Origin: DASUAS01 sp963819475
GTDB lineage: Bacteria; Actinomycetota; Acidimicrobiia; IMCC26256; DASPTH01
Assembly: GCA_963819475.1 (NCBI GenBank)
Contig: CAWFWE010000011.1
Location: forward strand, 210,666-274,665
Direction: 5' to 3'
Length of the DNA: 64,000 nucleotides
Positions 31,077 to 39,168 of the stretch are shown here, piece after piece. Below the pieces are notes generated by a model. That model was not told the origin of the DNA and searched no databases. It saw only the letters and a program-made list of their open reading frames with translations. Position 1 is the first letter of the stretch, and every line of letters starts with the position of its first letter. The position numbers and the translations under genes were made by a program.

Positions 31077-32536
31077 CCCCGGGACCCCAGCGCGACCAGC
31101 TCGCGCACGAGCACCTTCCCGACCTCGTTGCGCGGCAACGCGTCGATGGGTTCGAACCGGACCGGCACCTTGTACGGCGCGAGGTGCGCCCGGCAGAGGT
31201 CGGCGAGGGCATCGGCGTCGATCACGGTGCCTGCTCGCGGCACGACGAACGCCCACGGCACCTCACCGAGGCGGTCATCGGGGATGCCCGCGACCGCGCA
31301 CTCGGCGACGTCGGGCGACAGGCGGACGACCTCGGCGACCTCCTCGGGGAAGACCTTGAGGCCACCGCGGTTGATCATGTCCGAGACCCGACCCTCGATC
31401 CACAGGAAGCCCTCGGGGTCGATGCGACCGAGGTCACCGGTGTGGAACCACCCGTCGACGAGGCGGCCGTCCATGCCGTCGCCGGCTGCGCTGCGCTCGT
31501 CGATCATCGGCGTCTGCACCAGGATCTCCCCGCCGTCGCTGATGCGCAGCCGCACGTTCTCGTGCGGCCGGCCGACCGCGCCGAGGTGCGAGTCGCCGAA
31601 GTCCTTGGCGTCCTGGGCGCTCCAGCCGACGATCTCGCCGCCGATCTCGGTCTGACCCCAGCCGTTGAGCACCATGACCCCGAAGCGGTCGCGGAACCGG
31701 CGCGCCTGCAGCGGTGAGAGCGGCGCGGTGATGCTGCGCACGTACTTGAGCGGCACCAGCGTGGTGATCGACTCGTCGTCGGCCAGCATGGTCATGGCCG
31801 CCGGCGGGAGCACCGTCGACCGGAGCTGGAAGCGCTCGACGAACCCGGCGAACGCCTGCGTGTCGAAGCGCTCCATGATGATCACCGCCGCGCCGGCGCG
31901 GAAGGCGAAGATCACGTTGTAGATCCCGGCCCAGAGCGAGAGCGACGTGGGGATCAGGTTGGGCATCGGTGCCCGCTTCGGCGCGTCGTCACTCGACGCG
32001 CCGCCCCGCAGCTTCGACAGCACGCCGTCCATCAAGCCGAGCACGTTGTCGTGCAGGAGGGGCACCGGCTTGGGTCTCCCCGTCGTGCCCGACGTGAACG
32101 AGATGGCGGCCACCCCCGGCGGCGAGGCGGGGGCGTTGGCGTCGAGGGGACCGGTCCCCGCCCAGCTGCCGCGCCCGGGCGCGAGCACGACCGGCACGCC
32201 GGTGACGCGCGCCGCGTCGCCGGGACGGGTGACGATCGCCGCCGGCCGGTCCTCGTCGATCACGTGCTCGAGCTCGCCGGCCGAGAGGCGCGGGTTGAGC
32301 GGCACGTAGACGCCGCCCGCGAACCACACCCCGAAGAGCGCGGCCACGATGTCGGGCCCGTTCGGCAGCATCACGCCGACGGCCTGCCCGGTGCGCAGCC
32401 CGCCATCGTGGAGCACGGCGGCCAGTGCCTCGGCCTGCGCGCGCAGCTCGGCGCGGGTGATCTCCTCGGTCGCGGTGTAGATGGCGACGGTGGTCTCGTC
32501 GCCCTCGCGCGGGTCGAGGACCTCGGCGAGGCTCAC
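31073..32536 (-). CDS. Acyl-CoA synthetase (AMP-dependent ligase)
   Basis: A 487-aa ANL ligase, shorter than its two relatives in the window. Motifs: ISFTSGTTGRPKPVPLLHDN (Gly/Ala replaced by Pro-Val in the loop tail), LNGWGQTEIGGEI (A5), WFHTGDLGRIDPEGFLWIEGRVSDMI (A7-A8), and catalytic Lys in NEVGKVLVREL. GTG 32536 follows the hydratase stop by 7 bp. It lies within a minus-strand run starting at the MaoC gene (36220), whose genes touch or overlap. Substrate unknown. Confidence 0.9.
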   Translation of the reverse strand: MSLAEVLDPREGDETTVAIYTATEEITRAELRAQAEALAAVLHDGGLRTGQAVGVMLPNGPDIVAALFGVWFAGGVYVPLNPRLSAGELEHVIDEDRPAAIVTRPGDAARVTGVPVVLAPGRGSWAGTGPLDANAPASPPGVAAISFTSGTTGRPKPVPLLHDNVLGLMDGVLSKLRGGASSDDAPKRAPMPNLIPTSLSLWAGIYNVIFAFRAGAAVIIMERFDTQAFAGFVERFQLRSTVLPPAAMTMLADDESITTLVPLKYVRSITAPLSPLQARRFRDRFGVMVLNGWGQTEIGGEIVGWSAQDAKDFGDSHLGAVGRPHENVRLRISDGGEILVQTPMIDERSAAGDGMDGRLVDGWFHTGDLGRIDPEGFLWIEGRVSDMINRGGLKVFPEEVAEVVRLSPDVAECAVAGIPDDRLGEVPWAFVVPRAGTVIDADALADLCRAHLAPYKVPVRFEPIDALPRNEVGKVLVRELVALGSRG

Positions 32537-32543
32537 CGACCGC

Positions 32544-33356
32544 TCACGAGCTCTCCAGCTCCAACCACTGCGGGTCGCGCTTCTCCGCGAACGCGCGCGG
32601 GCCCTCGGACTGGTCGGGGTGGCCCCACATCGACACGAGCTCCTGCGCCCCCGCCTTGCACGCGTCGGTGAGCCCGTGCTCCAACGCACCCCACAACGCC
32701 CGCTTCGTCGCCCGCATCGCCGCCGGCGAGTTCCGGGCGATCTTCTCCGCCAGCACCTGCGCCTCCTCGCGCAGCCGCTCGGGCGGGTCGACGATCTGCG
32801 AGATCATGCCCAGCTCGTAGGCCCGGTCGGCCGACATGCGCTCGTGCCGGCCCACTAGCGCCATGCGCATGACCGCCTCGAACGGCATCTTGCGCAGCAA
32901 CGCGATCGCCTCGACCGCGACCACCTGCCCGACCGACACGTGGGGGTCGAAGAAGGTGGCGTCGCTCGCCGCGATCACGATGTCGGCCTCGGCCACCCAG
33001 TGGAAGGCCCCGCCGGCGCAGATCCCGTTGACCGCGGTGATGACCGGCTTGTCGACCCCTTGTTGCCACGCGGTGAAGTGCAGGTCCCAGTTCTCGACCG
33101 ACTCGCGGTACCGCTCCATGCCGACGCCGTCGCTGGCGATCTCCTCGACGTCGACGCCGGTCTGGAAGGCGCGACCCTCGCCGGTGTGCACGATCACCTT
33201 GACCGCGGGGTCGGCGTCGAGCTCCAGCCACGCGTCGGCGAACTCGTCGCGCATGTGGCTGCTCATCGCGTTCAGGCGCTCGGGCCGGTTGTTGATCAGC
33301 CACCCCACCGGGCCCTGTCGTTCGAGCTTGAGCGTGTCGTACGTCGACAGCGTCAC
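32544..33356 (-). CDS. Enoyl-CoA hydratase/isomerase, tandem copy 1
   Basis: A 270-aa crotonase-fold protein: VGWLINNRPERLNAMS, IVHTGEGRAFQTGVD, TAVNGICAGGAFHWVAEADIVIAA, FDPHVSVGQVVAVEA. The C-terminal helices (PPERLREEAQVLAEKIARNS, HGLTDACKAGAQEL) are nearly identical to those of the next gene. A 92-bp block (32710-32801) is identical to 33525-33616. GTG 33356 overlaps the stop of its paralogue (GTGA). Confidence 0.88.
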   Translation of the reverse strand: MTLSTYDTLKLERQGPVGWLINNRPERLNAMSSHMRDEFADAWLELDADPAVKVIVHTGEGRAFQTGVDVEEIASDGVGMERYRESVENWDLHFTAWQQGVDKPVITAVNGICAGGAFHWVAEADIVIAASDATFFDPHVSVGQVVAVEAIALLRKMPFEAVMRMALVGRHERMSADRAYELGMISQIVDPPERLREEAQVLAEKIARNSPAAMRATKRALWGALEHGLTDACKAGAQELVSMWGHPDQSEGPRAFAEKRDPQWLELESS

Positions 33357-34159
33357 GTCGTCTCGCCTCCAGTCACGGACCAGCGGGCCTCTCGCCGCTC
33401 GGCGAACGCCAGCGGCCCTTCCTCCTGGTCGGGGTGGCCCCACATCCCGACCAGCTCCTGCGCGCCGGCGCGGCACGCGTCGGTGAGCCCGTGCTCCAGC
33501 GCGCCCCACAGCGCCCGTTTCGTGGCCCGCATCGCCGCCGGCGAGTTCCGGGCGATCTTCTCCGCCAGCACCTGCGCCTCCTCGCGCAGCCGCTCGGGCG
33601 GGTCGACGATCTGCGACACCATGCCGAGCTGCAACGCGCGGGCCGCGGGCATGCGCTCGTACCGCCCGACCAACGCCATGCGCATGATGGGCTCGAACGC
33701 CATCTTGTGCGACAGGCCGACACCCTCGTACGACATCGCCTGCCCGAGCGACACGTGGGTGTCGAAGAAGGTGGCGTCGCTCGCCGCGATCACGATGTCG
33801 GCGTCGGCGACGAAGTGGAGGCCGCCGCCGGCGCAGCTGCCGTGGACCGCGGCGATGACCGGCGTCCAGACCTGGTTGTGCCAGGCGGTGAAGCGCAGCT
33901 CGGCGTCGCGGGTGCGGCGCGCCTGCTCGCTCATCGCCGCCTTGTCGCGGCCGAGCGCGGCGACGTCGAGCCCAGTCTGGAAGTTCGTTCCCTCTCCCGT
34001 GTTCACGATGACGCGGACCGCGGGATCGTCGTCGAGCTCCCGCCAGGCCTCCTCGAGCTCGCTCATCATCCTCGCGTCGAGCGCGTTGCCCACTTCGGGC
34101 CGGTCGAACACCAGCCACCCGACGGGGCCTCGGCGTTCGACGATGAGCCGCTCGTACAC
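33353..34159 (-). CDS. Enoyl-CoA hydratase/isomerase, tandem copy 2
   Basis: A 268-aa crotonase-fold paralogue of copy 1: VGWLVFDRPEVGNALD, IVNTGEGTNFQTGLD, AAVHGSCAGGGLHFVADADIVIAA, FDTHVSLGQAMSYEG. The N-terminal halves of the two copies differ while the C-terminal quarter is almost unchanged, down to an identical 92-bp DNA stretch. GTG 34159 is 1 bp after the stop of the third hydratase gene. Three consecutive hydratases suggest several substrates or heteromeric crotonase complexes. Confidence 0.88.
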   Translation of the reverse strand: MYERLIVERRGPVGWLVFDRPEVGNALDARMMSELEEAWRELDDDPAVRVIVNTGEGTNFQTGLDVAALGRDKAAMSEQARRTRDAELRFTAWHNQVWTPVIAAVHGSCAGGGLHFVADADIVIAASDATFFDTHVSLGQAMSYEGVGLSHKMAFEPIMRMALVGRYERMPAARALQLGMVSQIVDPPERLREEAQVLAEKIARNSPAAMRATKRALWGALEHGLTDACRAGAQELVGMWGHPDQEEGPLAFAERREARWSVTGGETT

Positions 34160-34160
34160 C

Positions 34161-34967
34161 TCAGCGGCCCCCGTACTCCGGCGGCCGCTTCTCCTGGAAC
34201 GCCTTGAGGCCCTCGCGGAAGTCCTCGCTGCGCGACGACAGCTCCATGGCGAACGCCTCGTTCCGGAGCTGGTCGTCGAGCGCGGTGGTCGCGCCGGTGT
34301 GGAGGAGCCACTTGCCCAGACCCAACGCGACGGTCGCGCCACCCGCGAAGGTGGTGGCGAGCTCGCGCGCGACCACGTCGACCTCGCGCGCCGGTACCGC
34401 GCGGTGGATCATCTGCCAGTCGGCGGCCTCCGCACCGTGCACCACACGCCCGAGGAGGATCATCTCCCGGGCCCGCATCTCGCCCACGCGCCGCGGGAGC
34501 AGCCAGGTGGCGCCGCTGTCGGGAGTGAACCCGCGCTCTGCGAACGGGGCCCAGAAGCGGGCGTCGGTGGCGGCGACGGTGAAGTCGGCCGCGAGCGCGA
34601 GGTTGAGGCCGATGCCGGCGGCCCAGCCGCGAACCGCGCAGACCACCGGGACCTGGGTGGTACAGAGGAGCGGGATCAGCCGGTGGGCCTGCGCCGGCAG
34701 GCGGCGCTGGATGCTGCCGACGCGTGGCTTCCCGCCCTCCTGGTTGCGGGCGACGATGTCGAAGCCGGAACAGAAGTGCTCGCCCTCACTGGCGAGCAGG
34801 ATGGCGCGCACCGACTCGTCGCGACCGGCGCGGTCGACCGCGTCGATGAGCGCGTACATCATCGGGTCGTCCATCGCGTTGCGCTTCTCGGGACGTGCCA
34901 ACCGCAGCGTCAACACCCCGGCCTCGAGCGCGACGTCGAGACCCGGCGCCGACTCGTAGTCGCTCAT
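34161..34967 (-). CDS. Enoyl-CoA hydratase/isomerase family protein
   Basis: A 268-aa crotonase-fold protein: VLTLRLARPEKRNAMD, ILLASEGEHFCSGFDIVARN, CAVRGWAAGIGLNLALAADF and FTPDSGATWLLPRRVGE, the last with an Asp-Ser at the position used by the second acid in hydratases. ATG 34967 overlaps the MaoC gene stop (ATGA at 34967-34964). It is less similar to the two downstream copies than they are to each other. The usual hydration or isomerisation of an enoyl-CoA is expected. Confidence 0.88.
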   Translation of the reverse strand: MSDYESAPGLDVALEAGVLTLRLARPEKRNAMDDPMMYALIDAVDRAGRDESVRAILLASEGEHFCSGFDIVARNQEGGKPRVGSIQRRLPAQAHRLIPLLCTTQVPVVCAVRGWAAGIGLNLALAADFTVAATDARFWAPFAERGFTPDSGATWLLPRRVGEMRAREMILLGRVVHGAEAADWQMIHRAVPAREVDVVARELATTFAGGATVALGLGKWLLHTGATTALDDQLRNEAFAMELSSRSEDFREGLKAFQEKRPPEYGGR

Positions 34968-36220
34968 CGGCGCGAGAACGCGTCGCCGATGGCGACGAGC
35001 GCGGTCTCGAGGTCGCGCGCACCGCCGGGCGCGTCGGGGAGGCGCACCGGGCCGTGCTCGCGGCTCGGCAGCAGGACCGTCGCCGTGCCGGGGGTCGTGA
35101 CCGCGCCGCGTTGATTGGTGGCGGCGAGCTCGAGGTCGACCGCGGGCCGGTCGCCGTCGGCCAGGTACTTGCGCACGATCGTGCCGGTGAGGTGGTGGGT
35201 GTCGCCCACGTAGTTGAAGCCCCGGAACTCGCACTCCAGCTTCCACAGCCAGGCGTCGTCACCCATCCAGTCGGTGCAGAGGTGGATGAGCCAGGTCTCG
35301 CGCATGCGGCCGTAGTCGTACGTGGTCGGGTTCCCGGCCCGGCGGGCCCATTCCGGGTCCCAGTGCACGCGCTGCATCACGTCCGGGACGTTCTGGTCGT
35401 CGCGGTGGAAGAACCGCGGGATGCGGCGGCGGTTCGCCGCGCCCAGCGCGAGCGGCTTCACGTCGTACAGGCCCATGCCCATGCCCACATGCCAGCACAC
35501 CATGTCGGTGACGGTGAGCGGTCCCTTCACCATCGGGCCGACGGCGTCGCCCTCGTTCACGTCGTCCCAGTACCGGGGCTCGGCCCCGCGGCGGCGGGCC
35601 GCCGCGTACTCGGCCTCGATGGCGTCGATCTCGTCGTCGGTGTAGTGCGCCGGCTCGATGGCGTCGTACTTCTTCTTCTCCCGCGCCTTGCTGCGCTCGG
35701 TGCGGATCATCAACCGGTACTGCCCCGACAGCATCGTGCCGTCGTCGTCGCGGAAGACGTTGGCCGACCACTCGTGCACCGCCCGGTCGGCGAACTCGCT
35801 CGGCTTGTCGAGCACCGCCACGAGCGCGTTGCGGCGCCAGATGCGGTGGTCGGCTCGCAGGGGCGCCCACCACTCGCGCGCGCTGGCCGAGTAGAAGGCG
35901 TGCACGCCGCGCAACGGGTCGCCCTTCATCAGCTCGCGCTGGTCCGCGGGCACCGCGGTGACCTCGTCCTCGCCGATGAGCGAGTCGCCGCCCACCAGCG
36001 GTGGCGGCGCGATCGGACCACCCCAGACCGACGCGGTGGCGTACTCGGGATCGCAGTAGAGCGGGTTGTCGTCGCCGTAGGCCTCGGCCACGATGCGGAA
36101 CGCGTCGGTGTTGGGCCGGTAGTAGTGCGGACGGCGCGTCCACGGCTCGGGGACGCCGATCCGGGCGCGCAGCCGGGCGATGGCCCCGTCGGTGATGGTC
36201 CCGGTGGTCGTCTGGGTCAC
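34964..36220 (-). CDS. MaoC/FAS1-like dehydratase (two hot-dog domains)
   Basis: A 418-aa protein with an N-terminal MaoC-like domain (YYRPNTDAFRIVAEAYGDDNPLY, then YATASVWGGPIAPP) and a C-terminal hot-dog half (PLTVTDMVCWHVGMGMGLYD, DYGRMRETWLIHLCTDWMGDD). It hydrates or dehydrates enoyl-CoA/hydroxyacyl-CoA by the MaoC route, complementing the crotonase enzymes in the same run. GTG 36220 lies 8 bp after the shared ATTGTATATTCC box, and no Shine-Dalgarno sequence is visible, so the mRNA may be leaderless. It is the first gene of the minus-strand run down to 30142. Confidence 0.85.
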   Translation of the reverse strand: MTQTTTGTITDGAIARLRARIGVPEPWTRRPHYYRPNTDAFRIVAEAYGDDNPLYCDPEYATASVWGGPIAPPPLVGGDSLIGEDEVTAVPADQRELMKGDPLRGVHAFYSASAREWWAPLRADHRIWRRNALVAVLDKPSEFADRAVHEWSANVFRDDDGTMLSGQYRLMIRTERSKAREKKKYDAIEPAHYTDDEIDAIEAEYAAARRRGAEPRYWDDVNEGDAVGPMVKGPLTVTDMVCWHVGMGMGLYDVKPLALGAANRRRIPRFFHRDDQNVPDVMQRVHWDPEWARRAGNPTTYDYGRMRETWLIHLCTDWMGDDAWLWKLECEFRGFNYVGDTHHLTGTIVRKYLADGDRPAVDLELAATNQRGAVTTPGTATVLLPSREHGPVRLPDAPGGARDLETALVAIGDAFSRR

Positions 36221-36228
36221 AGGAGTAT

Positions 36229-36240
36229 GGAATATACAAT
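36229..36240 (-). promoter_or_regulatory. ATTGTATATTCC box (copy 2) before the MaoC-led operon
   Basis: Plus-strand GGAATATACAAT is the exact reverse complement of the 26641-26652 box. Read toward the MaoC gene, TATATT ends 10 bp before GTG 36220. It lies in the 62-bp divergent gap with the plus-strand hydratase at 36283, so it could serve both directions. Confidence 0.6.
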
Positions 36241-36282
36241 GCGCCCGCCCGGAGCCCCCGGGGCGGTCGAGCAGGAGCACGC

Positions 36283-37113
36283 GTGAGCTTTTCCGAGGAC
36301 TACGACGGCGTCCGCTTCGAGGTCGCCGACGGCATCGGCACCATCACCATCGACCGGCCCCAGGCCGGCAACTCGCTCACCAGCGACCAGCGCGTGAAGA
36401 TGGGCGAGTGGTTCGCCCGGGCGGACGAGGACCTCGCCGTCCGTTGCGTCGTGCTCCAGGCGACCGGCCGCTTCTTCTGCACCGGCGCCGACCTGAGCGG
36501 GGGTGCGCCCGCGATCGAGTCGGAGCGGCCGGCCGACGCGCCCGAGCGCGTGATCGGCGAGCGCCGCCGGATGATGCTGCGGGGCGCGATCCGGACGGTG
36601 AACGCGATCCTCGACTGCGAGGTCCCGGTGGTCGCCAAGGTGCAGGGCACCGCCGCCGGCATCGGCGCGCACCTGGCCTTCGCGTGTGATCTCGTGATCG
36701 CGTCCGAGGACGCCAAGTTCATCGAGGTGTTCGCCCGCCGCGCCCTCGCCGCCGACGGCCTCGGCACCTGGCTCCTCCCGCGGTTGGTGGGGCTCCAGCG
36801 CGCCAAGGAGCTCGTGCTCCTCGCCGAGGACCTCCCCGCGGCGCGCGCCCACGAGATCGGGCTCGTGACCCGCGTGGTGCCCGCCGACGACCTCGACCCT
36901 ACCGTTGCCGACATCGCCCGCCGCCTGGCCGACGGTCCGACGCGCGCCCACTCGGTGAACAAGTTCCTGCTGAACCGGTCGCTCGACGTCGACCGGGCGA
37001 CGATGGCCCAGGAAGAGGCGTGGATCGTCGACGTGATGGCGCAGAGCCTCGACAGCGACGAGGGTGTGAACAGCTACCTCGAGAAGCGCCCGCCGAAGTT
37101 CCGCGGCTACTGA
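36283..37113 (+). CDS. Enoyl-CoA hydratase/isomerase family protein
   Basis: A 276-aa crotonase-fold protein: IGTITIDRPQAGNSLT, VVLQATGRFFCTGADLSGG, AKVQGTAAGIGAHLAFACDLVIAS, and FARRALAADGLGTWLLPRLVGLQRAKELV, where the last block keeps an Asp at the usual position of a catalytic acid. GTG 36283 has GCAGGAG 5 bp upstream. It is divergent from the MaoC gene and converges with the racemase gene, overlapping it by 7 bp. Confidence 0.9.
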   Translation: MSFSEDYDGVRFEVADGIGTITIDRPQAGNSLTSDQRVKMGEWFARADEDLAVRCVVLQATGRFFCTGADLSGGAPAIESERPADAPERVIGERRRMMLRGAIRTVNAILDCEVPVVAKVQGTAAGIGAHLAFACDLVIASEDAKFIEVFARRALAADGLGTWLLPRLVGLQRAKELVLLAEDLPAARAHEIGLVTRVVPADDLDPTVADIARRLADGPTRAHSVNKFLLNRSLDVDRATMAQEEAWIVDVMAQSLDSDEGVNSYLEKRPPKFRGY

Positions 37114-38258
37114 ATCGCGCGCGAGCCTCGGAGGCGCGCGATCTCGTCGGCCGAGAAGCCGACCTCACCGAGCACCGCGTCGGTGTCGGCGCCCGGGTAG
37201 GCGTAGGAGCTGCCGGGCTCGGCGCGGGTCCGGCTGAAGCGGGGCGCGGGCGCGACTTGACGACCACCGTCGGGTGTGGGCACGAACACCTCGCGGGCCA
37301 CGTTGTGCGGATGCTCGTGCGCCTCGTCGAAGCGGTACACGGGCGCGAAGCAGACGTCGGTGCCGGCGAGCTGCGCCTCCCAATCCGCGCGCGTCTTCGT
37401 GCGTACCGCGGCGGCGAACCGCTCCTTCACCGCCGGCCACTGCGACCGGTCGTACTGGTCCGGCAATCCCGCGGCGTCGATGCCGAGCTGCTCGAGCAGC
37501 TGCGCGTAGAAGTGCGGTTCGATCGGCGCCAGGCTGACGTACTTCCCGTCGGCGGTCTCGTACACCGAGTAGAAGGGCGCGCCCCCGTCGAACAGGTTGG
37601 TGCCGATGTCGTCGGTGTGCATCCCCGACCGGGCCATGCCGTAGAAGACCGAGAAGATCGACGCCACGCCGTCGACCATCGCCGCGTCGACGACCTGTCC
37701 CCGTCCCGACTGCTTCGCCTCGAGCAACGCGCACACCACGCCGTACGCCAGGTGGAGCCCGCCTCCGGCGAAGTCGCCGAGCACCTGGAGCACCGGCACC
37801 GGCGGCCCGTGCGGCACGCTCACCGAGCCGATCGCGCCGGTGATCGACTCGTAGTTGAGCGAGTGGCCGGCGCTCTGCGCCAGCGGTCCGTCCTGGCCCC
37901 ACCCGGTCAGGCGCCCGTACACGAGCCGCGGGTTGCGCGCCATCGTCGGCTCCGGCCCAACCCCCAGCCGCTCGGCCACGCCGGGCCGGAACGACTCCAC
38001 GAGCGCGTCGGCATGCTCGGCGAGGCGCAGCACGACCTCGACGCCGTCCGGGTGCTTGAGGTCGACGCCGATGGAGCGCCGCCCCCGGTCCCACTCCGAG
38101 AATGGCCGGGGCGGGTCGGGCGCGGTCGCCGGCACCTCCGCGGCACGATCGACCCGGATGACGTCGGCGCCCATGTCGGCGAGCTTCAGGGTGCCGAAGG
38201 GCAGGGCGCCGAGCCCGGCCAGCTCCACCACCGTGATGCCGGCCAGCGGGCCGCTCAC
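37107..38258 (-). CDS. Alpha-methylacyl-CoA racemase (class III CoA-transferase fold)
   Basis: A 383-aa protein strongly resembling the mycobacterial alpha-methylacyl-CoA racemase: GHSLNYESITGAIG (His of the active site), LQVLGDFAGGGLHLAYG (Asp), GGAPFYSVYETADGKYVSLAPIEPHFYAQLLEQLG (Glu region). These three acid/base residues carry out alpha-proton exchange, interconverting R and S 2-methylacyl-CoA, needed for branched-chain and sterol side-chain oxidation. GTG 38258 is the first good start. It is monocistronic here, convergent with the hydratase and divergent from an SDR. Confidence 0.88.
   Translation of the reverse strand: MSGPLAGITVVELAGLGALPFGTLKLADMGADVIRVDRAAEVPATAPDPPRPFSEWDRGRRSIGVDLKHPDGVEVVLRLAEHADALVESFRPGVAERLGVGPEPTMARNPRLVYGRLTGWGQDGPLAQSAGHSLNYESITGAIGSVSVPHGPPVPVLQVLGDFAGGGLHLAYGVVCALLEAKQSGRGQVVDAAMVDGVASIFSVFYGMARSGMHTDDIGTNLFDGGAPFYSVYETADGKYVSLAPIEPHFYAQLLEQLGIDAAGLPDQYDRSQWPAVKERFAAAVRTKTRADWEAQLAGTDVCFAPVYRFDEAHEHPHNVAREVFVPTPDGGRQVAPAPRFSRTRAEPGSSYAYPGADTDAVLGEVGFSADEIARLRGSRAIQ
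37114..37142. terminator. GC-rich hairpin at a convergent gene end (weak terminator candidate)
   Basis: ATCGCGCGC and GCGCGCGAT (9-bp arms, 11-nt loop) lie just past the hydratase stop and within the last codons of the racemase gene. There is no U-tract on either side, so factor-independent termination is uncertain; it could still slow polymerase or stabilise the mRNA 3' end. Confidence 0.3.
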
Positions 38259-38403
38259 GGCGCCGCTCCGCTCGCGGTCCCGTGCGTGAACGACTCCATG
38301 GGCCGTGGGCACCTCTCTCGGGAACGGGCAGACGGCGATACCGTACGGCGGTGTTACGGTCGCTGCGAGTCGACCGGCGCGCGCATCCGAGGGGGACGTT
38401 CAC

Positions 38404-39165
38404 ATGAGTGGTCAGGCACGCTTCGAGGGGAAGGCCGCGCTCGTCACCGGCGCGGGCTCGGGGATCGGGCGGGCGGTCGCCCTGCGGCTGACCGGCGAGG
38501 GCGCACAGGTGCTGGCCCACGACCTCAACGGCGACGCGCTGTCGGAGACCGCCAAGCTGGTGGCCGATGCCGGTGCCACGTTGGCGACGCGCACCGGCGA
38601 CATCAGCAGCCGCGACGAGTGCGTGGCGACCGTCGCCGCTGCCGTCGACCAATTCGGCAAGCTCGACGTGCTCGGCAACATCGCCGGCATCGCACGTGCC
38701 GAGCACTTCCCCGAGGTCGACGAGCGCGGCTACCGCCAGATGATGGGCGTGAACGTCGACGCGTGCTTCTTCCTCGCGCAGGCGGCGATCCCTCACCTGC
38801 TCGAGACCGAGGGCAACATCGTCAACATCGCGTCGAACGCCGGGCTCATGGGGCAGGCCTACACCGTCGCCTACTGCATGACGAAGGGGGCGATCGTCCA
38901 GATGACGAAGGCGTTGGCCATGGAGTACGCCAAGACGCCGTTACGCGTGAACGCGATCGCGCCGGGCGGGGTCGACACATCGTTGAGCCGCAACTTCCAG
39001 ATGCCGAGCGACGTCGACTTCGAGTTGATGGCCCGCTACACGGGATTCCGCTCGATGGGCTCGTCCGACGACATCGCGGCGATGTTCGCGCTGGTCGCGT
39101 CGGACGAGGGTCGCAGCATCCACGGCGCGATCCTCTCGGTGGACCGCGGCATCACCGCCGGCTGA
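38404..39165 (+). CDS. Short-chain dehydrogenase/reductase
   Basis: A 253-aa classical SDR with TGAGSGIGRA (cofactor loop), NIAG in place of NNAG, Ser144, and Tyr157-x3-Lys161 (AYCMTKGA), plus the conserved RVNAIAPGGVDT. All catalytic residues are present. ATG 38404 is preceded by GAGGGGGA. It is divergent from the racemase and followed by a convergent glycosyltransferase gene 3 bp away. It is likely an NAD(P)-dependent alcohol or hydroxyacyl dehydrogenase; substrate unknown. Confidence 0.9.
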   Translation: MSGQARFEGKAALVTGAGSGIGRAVALRLTGEGAQVLAHDLNGDALSETAKLVADAGATLATRTGDISSRDECVATVAAAVDQFGKLDVLGNIAGIARAEHFPEVDERGYRQMMGVNVDACFFLAQAAIPHLLETEGNIVNIASNAGLMGQAYTVAYCMTKGAIVQMTKALAMEYAKTPLRVNAIAPGGVDTSLSRNFQMPSDVDFELMARYTGFRSMGSSDDIAAMFALVASDEGRSIHGAILSVDRGITAG

Positions 39166-39168
39166 GCG

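Noticed and set aside
37114..37142. Strong bidirectional intrinsic terminator
   Set aside because: Hairpin is good but there is no U-tract on either strand and it lies within the racemase coding end; kept only as a weak candidate.
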